64,000 nucleotides of DNA from Actinacidiphila fildesensis (GTDB lineage: Bacteria; Actinomycetota; Actinomycetes; Streptomycetales; Streptomycetaceae): assembly GCF_042652185.1 (NCBI RefSeq), contig NZ_JBHSIX010000005.1; one strand, 5' to 3'. Below are positions 7,687 through 14,968 of this stretch, one piece after another; position 1 is the first letter of the stretch, and each line of letters opens with the position of its first letter. The notes under the pieces are model-generated. The model saw nothing but the letters and a program-made list of their open reading frames with translations, did not search any database and was not told where the DNA came from. The position numbers were made by a program, and so were the translations under genes.

Positions 7687-10338
7687 TCACGCACCGCAGA
7701 GACGCTGCCCGCCGTGGTCGCGCAGTCGGCGCAGGAAGGACAGCGCTCCCGCGCTGCCCGTCGCCCAGGCCGAGTCGGAGCCGACGAGGGTGTTGTCGGG
7801 CAGCAACGGCTGCCGGGCGGTCCCGCCACTACGGGCCAGGATCAGCCCCGCCACGTCTTCCGCGTCCCGCCAGAAGCTGTCGTCGCCCGTGGCGACGGCC
7901 GCGTCGACGAGCAGTTCGCCGACGCCGGCCAGACCGCAGCACTGGGAGACCAGGCTCATCCGCGGTGCGAGCGCGCGGCACACCCGGGCGCAGCGCAGGC
8001 CGAGTTCGAGAAGCTCCCTGTCCTCGTCCCGGCTGCCCGCCGCGATCAGGACGGCGCCTATGCCCGCCATTCCGCGACACCACGATCCATAGCGCCGGGA
8101 GGCGCCAGGGCGGGCGGCGGCAGCGAGCAGGCCGGGGGTGTCCGCGGCGAGTTGGGTGAGGCCGGCCCGGGCCGCAGCACCGACGGCCCGGTCGGCGGTG
8201 GCCCGGTGGTAGACGTGCAGGAAGTGGACGATTCCCGCCCTGCCGTGAGCGAAGCCGTGGTCGTAGGCCGCGAGCGAGGGTGCCTGCGGCAGCCCCGATC
8301 CCTCTTCCTCGGGCTGCCCGGTCCGGTTCAACAGCTCCCGGGCGCATCGGCCCGCTGCGGCCAGGTGCGCGGCTGCCCTCTCCTGATGTCCCGCAACGCG
8401 GGCCCGGTGTGCCAGGAGCAGTTGGCCCGTTCCGGTGCCTGCCGCACCGCCGATCTGGTCGCCGCTGCCGTCGTAGTGCAGCAGGCCGGGCGGATCCGAG
8501 GGCGCCGGGCCACCGTGAGGAGACGGGAACGCGTCGGCGGCCGATGCCAGGAACAGCTCCACTCCGGTACGGCCGGTGTACAGGGCAGCGGACAGCGCGG
8601 CCGTCTCGGGGTGTTCCGCCGTTCGGCGGGCCAGGTCGGCGACGGCCTGCGGTACGCCTGGATGGTCAGTGTGGTGCAGGAGTTCCAGGCCCACCCCGGC
8701 CGAGCCCGCGTAGAGCGTCACGGTCGAGCCCGTGTGACGTCCGCCCGGCCCGGCGGGTGACCGGGAGGCGCGCACACAACCGGCGACGGTGTGCGCGATC
8801 ACGTCGTCCAGCAGCCCGGCGGTGATCCGTGGCGGAGTCGGCGGACGGCGCCCGCCGACCGGTTCCGGCAGGCCGGCCCGTAACCGTCCCGCACAGGCCA
8901 CTCGTTCCGCGGGATCGAGGCTGAGCAACCCGGCGACCAGCGCGCGGACCGGACGGTGGGCGGCGCCGGGCAGCGCGCCGTCCAAGCAGGCCAGTGTCCG
9001 GTCACGGTTGACGGCGTGGTCGGGGTCGACGACCACCGGGTCCATGCCGGTCAGCGCGAAGTGCAGGGTCGCGCCGAGTGCGTAGAGGTCGTCCGCCGGG
9101 TGGGGCGGGGCTCCGGCGCGGTACACGGGGAGGGTGTAGCCGGGTGTCGCACCGGCCGGGCGACGAGACCCCAGAGCACCGATGCCGAAGTCGACAAGAC
9201 GACAGATGCCGTCCGAGCCGATGACCACGTTGCCCGGTTTCAGGTCGCACACCACCACCCCTCGGGCATGCACCGCGTCGAGCGAGGCCAGCAACTGACG
9301 TGCCAGCGTGGAGATCTGACGCCCGGTGCGATGGGGATCTGCACCATAAGGCCCGTGCTCCAGCACGTCGCGGCGCAGGTCACGGGGACCGCAGTCCGTG
9401 GTGACCAGGTACTCGTCCTCGCCGTGCCGCACGTGGTCGACGACGCGCGGCACGCCGTCGAGGCCGTCCAGCGCCGCCAGCACGGCACGTTCGTTGCGCA
9501 GCCGGCCACGGGCGTCCACTCCGTGCTCGTCCTCGCCGGCATACGCTCTGGCCTGCTTGACCACCACCCGGCCACCGGTCACCGTGTCCACAGCGCGGTA
9601 GACGTCCCCGTGCGGGGACCGCGCGATGCCCCCGGTGAGCCGGTATCTGCCGCCGACAAGGCGCGTGGCAGGTCGCCCCGGGCCGGGCGCGGCCGCCCCG
9701 AACGGATCCTTCGTCCAAGGGGGTTGGCGGTACCGGCTGCTCGCACGACCGGCGAAGCTCTGACCGTCAGGACCGGTCATGAGGAGCGCCGACGCGCCGG
9801 CTCCGATCGCCCCGGGCGCCCGGAAGGGGCCGTACCGGTAGTAGACCGGAGCGTCCGGCCGCACCCGGCGATCGCTGAGCACCCGCGGTCCGGCGCGCCC
9901 GGCCAGGACCTCGGCCAGTTCCCTGCCGAGCGCCGCCACATCCTGCCCGCGGGGATAGACGGTGACCGCCTTCCCGACGAGGGCCTGGTCCCGCACCCCT
10001 GCGTTCAACTCCCCCAGCACCGCGGCGCTCCGCGCGAACTTCGCTTCGCAGGTGTAGCGCAGCAGCACCGGGACGAGTAGCTCCATGGTCCCGGCGAGGT
10101 CGTCGGGCCGGGCGGAGACGTGCAGTTTCCAGCCGTGCTCCATCGCCGGCATACGCGGATCGAACAGATAGAGCCAGACATCATCCGCACTACGGCGACG
10201 CTCGTGACCGGCCACGAGCGCGTCGAGCCGCTCCCCCAGGTCCGGCGCGGACCCGCCCGGAACCGACCCCGACCCCGGAACCGACCCCGGAACCGAGCCC
10301 GGCACCGGAGCCGGCACCGGTGCCGGCTCCGGCCTCAA
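7687..10338 (-). CDS. lanL: Class IV lanthipeptide synthetase
   Basis: An 883-aa three-domain synthetase. Residues about 35-200 form the phospho-Ser/Thr lyase domain (GWKLHVSARP, GKAVTVYPR, then YYRYGPF, characteristic of LanKC/LanL). Then comes a kinase domain (GGRYRLTGGIARSPHGDVYR, VVVKQ, VVCDLKPGN, LVDFGIG). The rest is a LanC-like cyclase. The cyclase keeps probable zinc ligands: WCRG near residue 764 and CCG near 810. It therefore fits class IV (LanL) better than class III, which lacks them, and CCG in place of CHG gives a three-cysteine site. The start is uncertain: the first codon used is a TTG without a clear ribosome site, followed by a low-complexity Pro-Val-Gly-Ser tract. It presumably modifies the 51-aa peptide encoded just upstream. 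Confidence 0.85.
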   Translation of the reverse strand: MRPEPAPVPAPVPGSVPGSVPGSGSVPGGSAPDLGERLDALVAGHERRRSADDVWLYLFDPRMPAMEHGWKLHVSARPDDLAGTMELLVPVLLRYTCEAKFARSAAVLGELNAGVRDQALVGKAVTVYPRGQDVAALGRELAEVLAGRAGPRVLSDRRVRPDAPVYYRYGPFRAPGAIGAGASALLMTGPDGQSFAGRASSRYRQPPWTKDPFGAAAPGPGRPATRLVGGRYRLTGGIARSPHGDVYRAVDTVTGGRVVVKQARAYAGEDEHGVDARGRLRNERAVLAALDGLDGVPRVVDHVRHGEDEYLVTTDCGPRDLRRDVLEHGPYGADPHRTGRQISTLARQLLASLDAVHARGVVVCDLKPGNVVIGSDGICRLVDFGIGALGSRRPAGATPGYTLPVYRAGAPPHPADDLYALGATLHFALTGMDPVVVDPDHAVNRDRTLACLDGALPGAAHRPVRALVAGLLSLDPAERVACAGRLRAGLPEPVGGRRPPTPPRITAGLLDDVIAHTVAGCVRASRSPAGPGGRHTGSTVTLYAGSAGVGLELLHHTDHPGVPQAVADLARRTAEHPETAALSAALYTGRTGVELFLASAADAFPSPHGGPAPSDPPGLLHYDGSGDQIGGAAGTGTGQLLLAHRARVAGHQERAAAHLAAAGRCARELLNRTGQPEEEGSGLPQAPSLAAYDHGFAHGRAGIVHFLHVYHRATADRAVGAAARAGLTQLAADTPGLLAAAARPGASRRYGSWCRGMAGIGAVLIAAGSRDEDRELLELGLRCARVCRALAPRMSLVSQCCGLAGVGELLVDAAVATGDDSFWRDAEDVAGLILARSGGTARQPLLPDNTLVGSDSAWATGSAGALSFLRRLRDHGGQRLCGA

Positions 10339-10371
10339 AGGATCGGTTCTGCCGACGGTGGACCGGCCGGG

Positions 10372-10527
10372 CTAGTCACATGCGAACCGCGTGGTCGCGG
10401 TGACCCAGGGATCAGCCAAGCACGCTTCGGCACCGCGGCCGGGATCCAGCTCGTCCTCGAACGTGATCCCCTCCGCTTCCACATCCAGCGGACCGGCGTC
10501 ACGGATGTCCAGTTCCACAGGGCTCAT
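10372..10527 (-). CDS. lanA: Lanthipeptide precursor peptide
   Basis: A 51-aa peptide encoded 33 bp upstream of the synthetase on the same strand. The N-terminal part is acidic and helical in character (LDIRDAGPLDVEAEGITFED), fitting a leader. The C-terminal part ACLADPWVTATTRFACD holds two cysteines (36, 50) and three threonines (43, 45, 46), so up to two methyllanthionine rings are possible; there is no serine in this part. The ATG at 10527 is chosen because AAAGGA sits five bases upstream; an in-frame ATG at 10560 has no such site. The leader/core boundary is not marked by a double glycine, so the core start (between residues 32 and 36) is inferred. Confidence 0.8.
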   Translation of the reverse strand: MSPVELDIRDAGPLDVEAEGITFEDELDPGRGAEACLADPWVTATTRFACD

Positions 10528-10855
10528 ATCGATCCTTTCGCGAAAGAGCGGGCATTCCATTTCACGAACCGAGCGTCCTCACGGCCGTCCACGCCGTCCC
10601 GCCGCGCCGGAGAGCACGCAGCCAGAGCGGCGAGTAGCGGGCTGTCGGACCGTCACAGTCTCCTGGACGCCCGCGAAGGAGGAACGTCGTAAACCAGCCG
10701 ACTTGCGGGCCGGAAATCCGAACAAGATCATCCGCAGTGGAACCAAACGCCGCGCCGGTCTCTCTTCGACGGCGAGAAGGAGCGCGGCATACGCGGGAAC
10801 AGAATCCGCAGCTGCGATGATCACCGGATCAGCCGAGTCAGGAACAAGGAGCGTC
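10528..10855. promoter_or_regulatory. Divergent control region of lanA and serine hydrolase
   Basis: This 328-bp gap separates the lanthipeptide precursor gene from a divergent serine hydrolase gene and must hold both promoters. A perfect 12-bp palindrome CTTTCGCGAAAG at 10535-10546 overlaps the ribosome-binding site of lanA. Otherwise I see no clear paired -35/-10 boxes and no gene. Confidence 0.5.
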
Positions 10856-12157
10856 ATGGTGCAAGGCAAGTTCGGTAGGCGCGCGGCGATGAGCGCTTCG
10901 GTGCTGGCTCTCGCCGTCGCCTCGGTCCCGGCCCTCGCTGCCCCGTCCGAAGCCCGGACCACGGCGGGGACCGAAGTGGGCATCACCGCTCGGCAGGACG
11001 ACGCGCTGCCGAAGCCGGATCTCGATGCCCTGCACAAGGTCTTCGCGCAGGTGATGGCCGGCGGCGCGCCGGGCGTGATGACCCGTATCGACAACGGGAA
11101 CACCGTCTACCGGGAGACCGCCGGGGTGGCCGACCGCGCCAACGGGCAGGCCATGAACACCGATGCGCGCTTCCGCATCGGCAGCATCACCAAGTCCTTC
11201 TCGACGGTGGTGCTGCTGCAGCTCGTCCAGGAGGGCAAGATCGCGCTGGACGCGCCGGTCAACCAGTACCTGCCGGGTCTGCTGCCCGACTCGACGATCA
11301 CGGTGCGGCATCTGCTGACCCACCGCAGTGGTCTGTGGGACTACACCAACGACATGTTCGCCAACACGGTTCCCGGGTTCGAGGCGGTCCGGAACAAGGT
11401 GTTCACGTACCAGGAGCTGGTGAATCTCTCGCTCGCCCACCCGAGGACGGCCAAGCCGGGCGCCGCCTACCAGTACTCCAACACCAACTTCGTGGTCGTC
11501 GGCGCACTGATCGAGAAGGTCACCGGCAACCCGGTGGGCGCCGAGTACCAGCGGCGCATCATCACTCCGCTGCAGCTGAACAACACCTTCTACGTGCACC
11601 CGAGCGCCACCATCCCCGGCCGCCACATCAAGGGCTATCTGACCCCCGACGAGGCGGGCGCGCCGCTGGTCGACTCCACCGACCAGACGGTCTCCTGGGC
11701 CCAGTCGGCCGGTGCCATGGTCTCGAACCCGCGGGACCTCAACCGCTTCTTCTCGTCCCTGCTGGGCGGCCGGCTGCTGAGCTCGGGCATGCTCACCGAG
11801 ATGCTCAAGATGACGCCCAGCGACGACACCGGAACCCGTTTCTACGGACTCGGCCTGCGTCAGCGCGACCTGTCCTGCGGGATCTCGGTCTACGGTCACA
11901 CCGGCACCGTGCAGGGCTTCTACTCCTACGCCTTCACGACCCGTGACGGCCGCCGCAGCGTCAGCTCGATGGCCAACACCTCCAACAACGGCAACGTCAA
12001 CACCATCCTCGGCAACACCCTCGAAGCGGCCTTCTGCGGCAAGGCCCCCGCCCCGAAGACTCCGGCCACCCAGGGCCCGTCCTCGAAGCGGTCGGCGGCC
12101 GCCACCCCGAAGGCGCCGTTCTACGAGGACATCGCGCCGAACGTCGCCCGGCACTGA
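10856..12157 (+). CDS. Secreted beta-lactamase-family serine hydrolase
   Basis: A 433-aa exported protein of the class C beta-lactamase / D-Ala-D-Ala carboxypeptidase family. A signal peptide (residues 1 to about 30, RR then a hydrophobic run ending ALAAPS) precedes the catalytic domain. All three motifs are present: SITK (SxxK nucleophile and base), YSN and HTG. The ATG at 10856 has AAGGAG seven bases upstream. The C-terminus is a Pro/Ala/Ser/Lys-rich tail. Its divergent position beside the lanthipeptide genes leaves open a role in peptide maturation or resistance, but lone hydrolases of this family are common in Streptomyces and the proximity may be chance. Confidence 0.85.
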   Translation: MVQGKFGRRAAMSASVLALAVASVPALAAPSEARTTAGTEVGITARQDDALPKPDLDALHKVFAQVMAGGAPGVMTRIDNGNTVYRETAGVADRANGQAMNTDARFRIGSITKSFSTVVLLQLVQEGKIALDAPVNQYLPGLLPDSTITVRHLLTHRSGLWDYTNDMFANTVPGFEAVRNKVFTYQELVNLSLAHPRTAKPGAAYQYSNTNFVVVGALIEKVTGNPVGAEYQRRIITPLQLNNTFYVHPSATIPGRHIKGYLTPDEAGAPLVDSTDQTVSWAQSAGAMVSNPRDLNRFFSSLLGGRLLSSGMLTEMLKMTPSDDTGTRFYGLGLRQRDLSCGISVYGHTGTVQGFYSYAFTTRDGRRSVSSMANTSNNGNVNTILGNTLEAAFCGKAPAPKTPATQGPSSKRSAAATPKAPFYEDIAPNVARH

Positions 12158-12166
12158 GTACGTTCC

Positions 12167-12214
12167 GGCCGGTGGCCGTGCGACCCGGCGAGGGCGCGCG
12201 GCCACCGGCCGGGA
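12167..12214. terminator. Terminator between serine hydrolase and MFS genes
   Basis: A perfect 14-bp inverted repeat (CCGGCCGGTGGCCG and its complement) with a 20-base loop, placed between two convergent genes. It can act in both directions. Confidence 0.7.
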
Positions 12215-12237
12215 GCACCCGACGCGGCAGGGCCGGA

Positions 12238-13494
12238 TCAGACGCCCGTCACGGCCCGGCTGCCGACCGCGGCGTCATCCTCGTGCGGCGTCCGGTCACG
12301 GCGCGGGAGCAGGAACGGCGTCGCCAGCATGAGGAGTCCGGCGATCACGATCGCGGTGCGCGGGCTGGTGACGCCGGCGAGCAGACCCCACAGGGCGGTC
12401 AGCGCGGCGATGGTGGCGTTGCTGGAGACCGACCAGGCGGACAGGGTGCGGGCGACGCGGTCCGTCGGGGTCTGTTCGAGGCGGTAGGTGGCGAACACCG
12501 GGTTGAACACGCCCATGCAGGTGATCAACCCGAGTTCGACGGCGATGACGAGTACGAGCCCGGCGACGCCTGGGCGGATGAAGAACAGCCCGGGCAGCCA
12601 GCAGGCGCGCAGCGTCCCGGCGGCGAGCATGACCTTGTGCTGTCCGAACCGCGCGACGAGCGGACGGGCCAGCCGTGAGCCGATGAGACCGCCGACGCAC
12701 GGTGCTCCGAACGCGAGACCGTACTGCCACGGTGCGAAGCCGAGGTGACTCAGCATCAGGACGGCGAGCACCGGCGAGGTCGCCATGATCAGGCCGCTGA
12801 CCAGGATCGTGTTGAAGAACAAGGGGCGCAGCGCCGGGTGGCTCAGGATGTACCGCCACCCTTCGAGCAGGTCGCCGGCCCGGAAGCGGGGTGCGGCGGT
12901 TCGCTCGGGGCGCGGCTCCTTGCCGCCGATCGCGCGGATCCCGGCTGCCGAGAGCAAGTAGCTGACCGCGTCGGCCACCACGGTCGTCACCGGGCCGAAC
13001 AGCCCGATCGCCGCCCCGCCGAGCGGCGGTCCGAGCGCGGTGGCGGTCCAGGTCGTGGATTCGAACCGCCCGTTCGCGACGAGCAGGTCCTCCGGCCGCA
13101 CGAGTGCCTTCAAGCAGGCGCCGGCAGCCGATCGGAAGGTGATGTTGGCCGCGGCGACGACGACCGACACGACCAGCAGCTGGATGAAGGTGAGCCGCCC
13201 GAGCGCGTACGCGGCCGGGACGGTCAGCAGCGCGGCGAACCGGGTCAGGTCCATCGCCATCATCACCGGCCGCTTGCGGCGGAACTCCACCCAGGGGCCG
13301 AGCGGCACCGCGACCGCCGCCCCCACCGCCAGTCCCGCCGCCGCGAGCCCCGACACCGCGGCCGGTCCTGCGTGCAGCGCGAGGATCGCGATCAACGGGA
13401 ACGCGTCGAGCGCGATCCAGCTGCCGAACGTGCTGACCGCGAACGACGCCCAGAGCCACTCGAACTGCCGCCCCAGTGATCTCCTGCCCAGCAT
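12238..13494 (-). CDS. MFS transporter of the P450/peptide operon
   Basis: A 418-aa major facilitator protein with about 12 hydrophobic segments, starting MLGRRSLGRQFEWLWASFAVSTFGSW and with the basic loop EFRRKRPVM after TM2-3, typical of single-component drug and product exporters (MFS_3 / enterobactin-exporter type). It is the last gene of the minus-strand operon, 77 bp downstream of the first P450. The simplest reading is export of the modified peptide. The start at 13494 is chosen because a G-rich ribosome site (AAGGGGCGGG) precedes it and membrane helices begin soon after; the longer open frame upstream overlaps the P450 gene and is not coding. Confidence 0.8.
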   Translation of the reverse strand: MLGRRSLGRQFEWLWASFAVSTFGSWIALDAFPLIAILALHAGPAAVSGLAAAGLAVGAAVAVPLGPWVEFRRKRPVMMAMDLTRFAALLTVPAAYALGRLTFIQLLVVSVVVAAANITFRSAAGACLKALVRPEDLLVANGRFESTTWTATALGPPLGGAAIGLFGPVTTVVADAVSYLLSAAGIRAIGGKEPRPERTAAPRFRAGDLLEGWRYILSHPALRPLFFNTILVSGLIMATSPVLAVLMLSHLGFAPWQYGLAFGAPCVGGLIGSRLARPLVARFGQHKVMLAAGTLRACWLPGLFFIRPGVAGLVLVIAVELGLITCMGVFNPVFATYRLEQTPTDRVARTLSAWSVSSNATIAALTALWGLLAGVTSPRTAIVIAGLLMLATPFLLPRRDRTPHEDDAAVGSRAVTGV

Positions 13495-13571
13495 CCAGCC
13501 CGCCCCTTGCCGTGTCGCCCGAACCACCTCGCGTTGGCCACTGCGATCCAAGCGGTCCGGGCACCGGCGGG

Positions 13572-14810
13572 TCAAACCACCGATCGTTCGGCCGCGAGGT
13601 GGCCGCGGAACCCCTGCGGCACCGGCGCGAAGCGGTACGCCATGGTGATCGATGCGGGGTCCTGCACGGTGAGGCGGTAGCGGGTGCACATCAGATAGCA
13701 GAGCGTCATCAGCTGGATCATGCCGATGTCGGCGCCGACGCAGTTCTTCGGCGCCCAGCCGAAGGGTACGTAGTGGTTCTTGTCGACCGGTCCGTGCGGC
13801 GCGCCGGGCAGGAAGCGGTCCGGGTCGAACGTGTCGGCCTGCTGCCAGCACCGGGGGTCGCGGTGGATCATGTGCGGGCTCAGCAGGTAGCCCTGGTCCT
13901 TCTCCAGCCGGGTGGTACCGAGGTCGAACGAGAACCGGGAGCGCCGCATGAGGAGCAGCGGCGGGCTCCACATCCGCAGCACCTCCTTGACGAACCGGTG
14001 GGTGACCGGCGCCGCCTTCGTCGGTGCGGCACAGAACCCGGCCGGGTCCACGGCCCGCAGCTCGGTGGTCAGCCGCCGCGCCCACTCCGGGTTCCTGGCC
14101 AGCTCGTACAGCACGCTCGCCGCCGCGGCACCGGGCGGACCGCCGATCGCGGTGAGCACGGCGGTGACCACGTCCAGCGCGCGGTCCATGCCGAGCTCCG
14201 GAAGCAGGTCGACGATCGGATCGGCGAGGTCCAGCTCACGGGGGCGGCGGCCGGCGGCCCGCTCACGCAGCACCCGCCGTACGACGACGCCGGCCCGGAC
14301 CTGTACCGCGGCGAAACGCAGGTGATGCCATGGCCCGGTGCCCGGTTGGCGGGCGATCAGGCGGAGCAGTTTCTGGTCGAGGTCCTGGCTGATGTGGCCG
14401 GCCTCGCGAGGGGTGAGGCCCGACAGGGCGACCGGCAGCATGGACTGAACGGCCACTTCCTGCGCGAGCAGGACGAGGTCCACGTCGTCGCCGAGCCGCG
14501 CGTCGATGATCCGTTCCATCCGCGTGATCATGTCGGCGTTGTGCTCGCCGGTGGTGAGCTTGTGCAGCTGGGCGAGCCACGCGCCGCGTACCCGGGTCCA
14601 CCGCACCTGCGGGCTGCGGCGCCGCCTGATCAGGTCGACGAGGCGGTCCGGCATGACGAGGTGGTGCCAGTTCGCACCGCTCACCTGGCGTGCCGCGTTC
14701 GGCTCGAAGACGGCGAGCAGGTCGTCGTCCATCCAGAAGAGGCCGCCTTCGGCCGCGCTGCGCTGGCGCAGATCGTGCAGGAAGTCGGTGGGATGGTGCG
14801 GAGTGGTCAT
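13572..14810 (-). CDS. Cytochrome P450 (first, downstream of the peptide)
   Basis: A 412-aa P450 with a K-helix ExxR (KEVLRM), a following PERF-like segment (DPDRFLPG) and the heme loop PFGWAPKNCVGAD, with Cys357 as ligand. The I-helix lacks the usual acid-alcohol pair: where AGxDT is expected the sequence is TAIGGPPGAA. Missing this pair is a feature of several P450s that couple aromatic side chains rather than hydroxylate. It follows the 30-aa peptide gene after a 60-bp gap containing a strong hairpin. GAGGCGAGGCG precedes the ATG. Role inferred: cross-linking of the encoded peptide together with the second P450. Confidence 0.85.
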   Translation of the reverse strand: MTTPHHPTDFLHDLRQRSAAEGGLFWMDDDLLAVFEPNAARQVSGANWHHLVMPDRLVDLIRRRRSPQVRWTRVRGAWLAQLHKLTTGEHNADMITRMERIIDARLGDDVDLVLLAQEVAVQSMLPVALSGLTPREAGHISQDLDQKLLRLIARQPGTGPWHHLRFAAVQVRAGVVVRRVLRERAAGRRPRELDLADPIVDLLPELGMDRALDVVTAVLTAIGGPPGAAAASVLYELARNPEWARRLTTELRAVDPAGFCAAPTKAAPVTHRFVKEVLRMWSPPLLLMRRSRFSFDLGTTRLEKDQGYLLSPHMIHRDPRCWQQADTFDPDRFLPGAPHGPVDKNHYVPFGWAPKNCVGADIGMIQLMTLCYLMCTRYRLTVQDPASITMAYRFAPVPQGFRGHLAAERSVV

Positions 14811-14830
14811 CGCCTCGCCTCTCGCGGCGT

Positions 14831-14859
14831 GCGGGGAGCCGCCGTCGGCGGCTCCCCGC
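14831..14859 (-). terminator. Hairpin between peptide gene and downstream P450
   Basis: A perfect 13-bp inverted repeat (GCGGGGAGCCGCC and its complement) with a 3-base loop, located 12 bp after the peptide stop codon and 21 bp before the next start. In RiPP operons such a hairpin commonly stabilises or partly terminates the message so that precursor is made in excess of enzymes. No U-run follows. Confidence 0.75.
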
Positions 14860-14870
14860 AGCTCTGCCGA

Positions 14871-14963
14871 TCAGATGTGGTGGTAGAGGTACCAGTGGAT
14901 GTTCGTGGAGTAGCCGGCCCGGATGTTGAGTGCCGACATCGCCGAGCGGTAGAGCTTCCTCAT
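14871..14963 (-). CDS. Small aromatic-rich precursor peptide between two P450 genes
   Basis: A 30-aa peptide. Its first part is basic and leader-like (MRKLYRSAMSALNIRAGYS), its last nine residues are IHWYLYHHI: one Trp, two Tyr and three His in nine positions. It has an almost ideal Shine-Dalgarno sequence (GGAGGAGGTGA, 5 bases from the ATG) and starts five bases after the stop codon of the upstream P450, so it is translationally coupled and probably made in large amount. It fits the short precursors of P450-modified RiPPs (atropopeptides such as tryptorubin, biarylitides, cittilin), in which P450s join Trp, Tyr or His side chains. Core boundary and cross-links are inferred; the exact family cannot be named from sequence alone. 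Confidence 0.75.
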   Translation of the reverse strand: MRKLYRSAMSALNIRAGYSTNIHWYLYHHI

Positions 14964-14968
14964 CGTGT

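Noticed and set aside
10372..10560. 62-aa version of the lanthipeptide precursor
   Set aside because: The upstream ATG has no ribosome site, while the internal ATG at 10527 has a good one.
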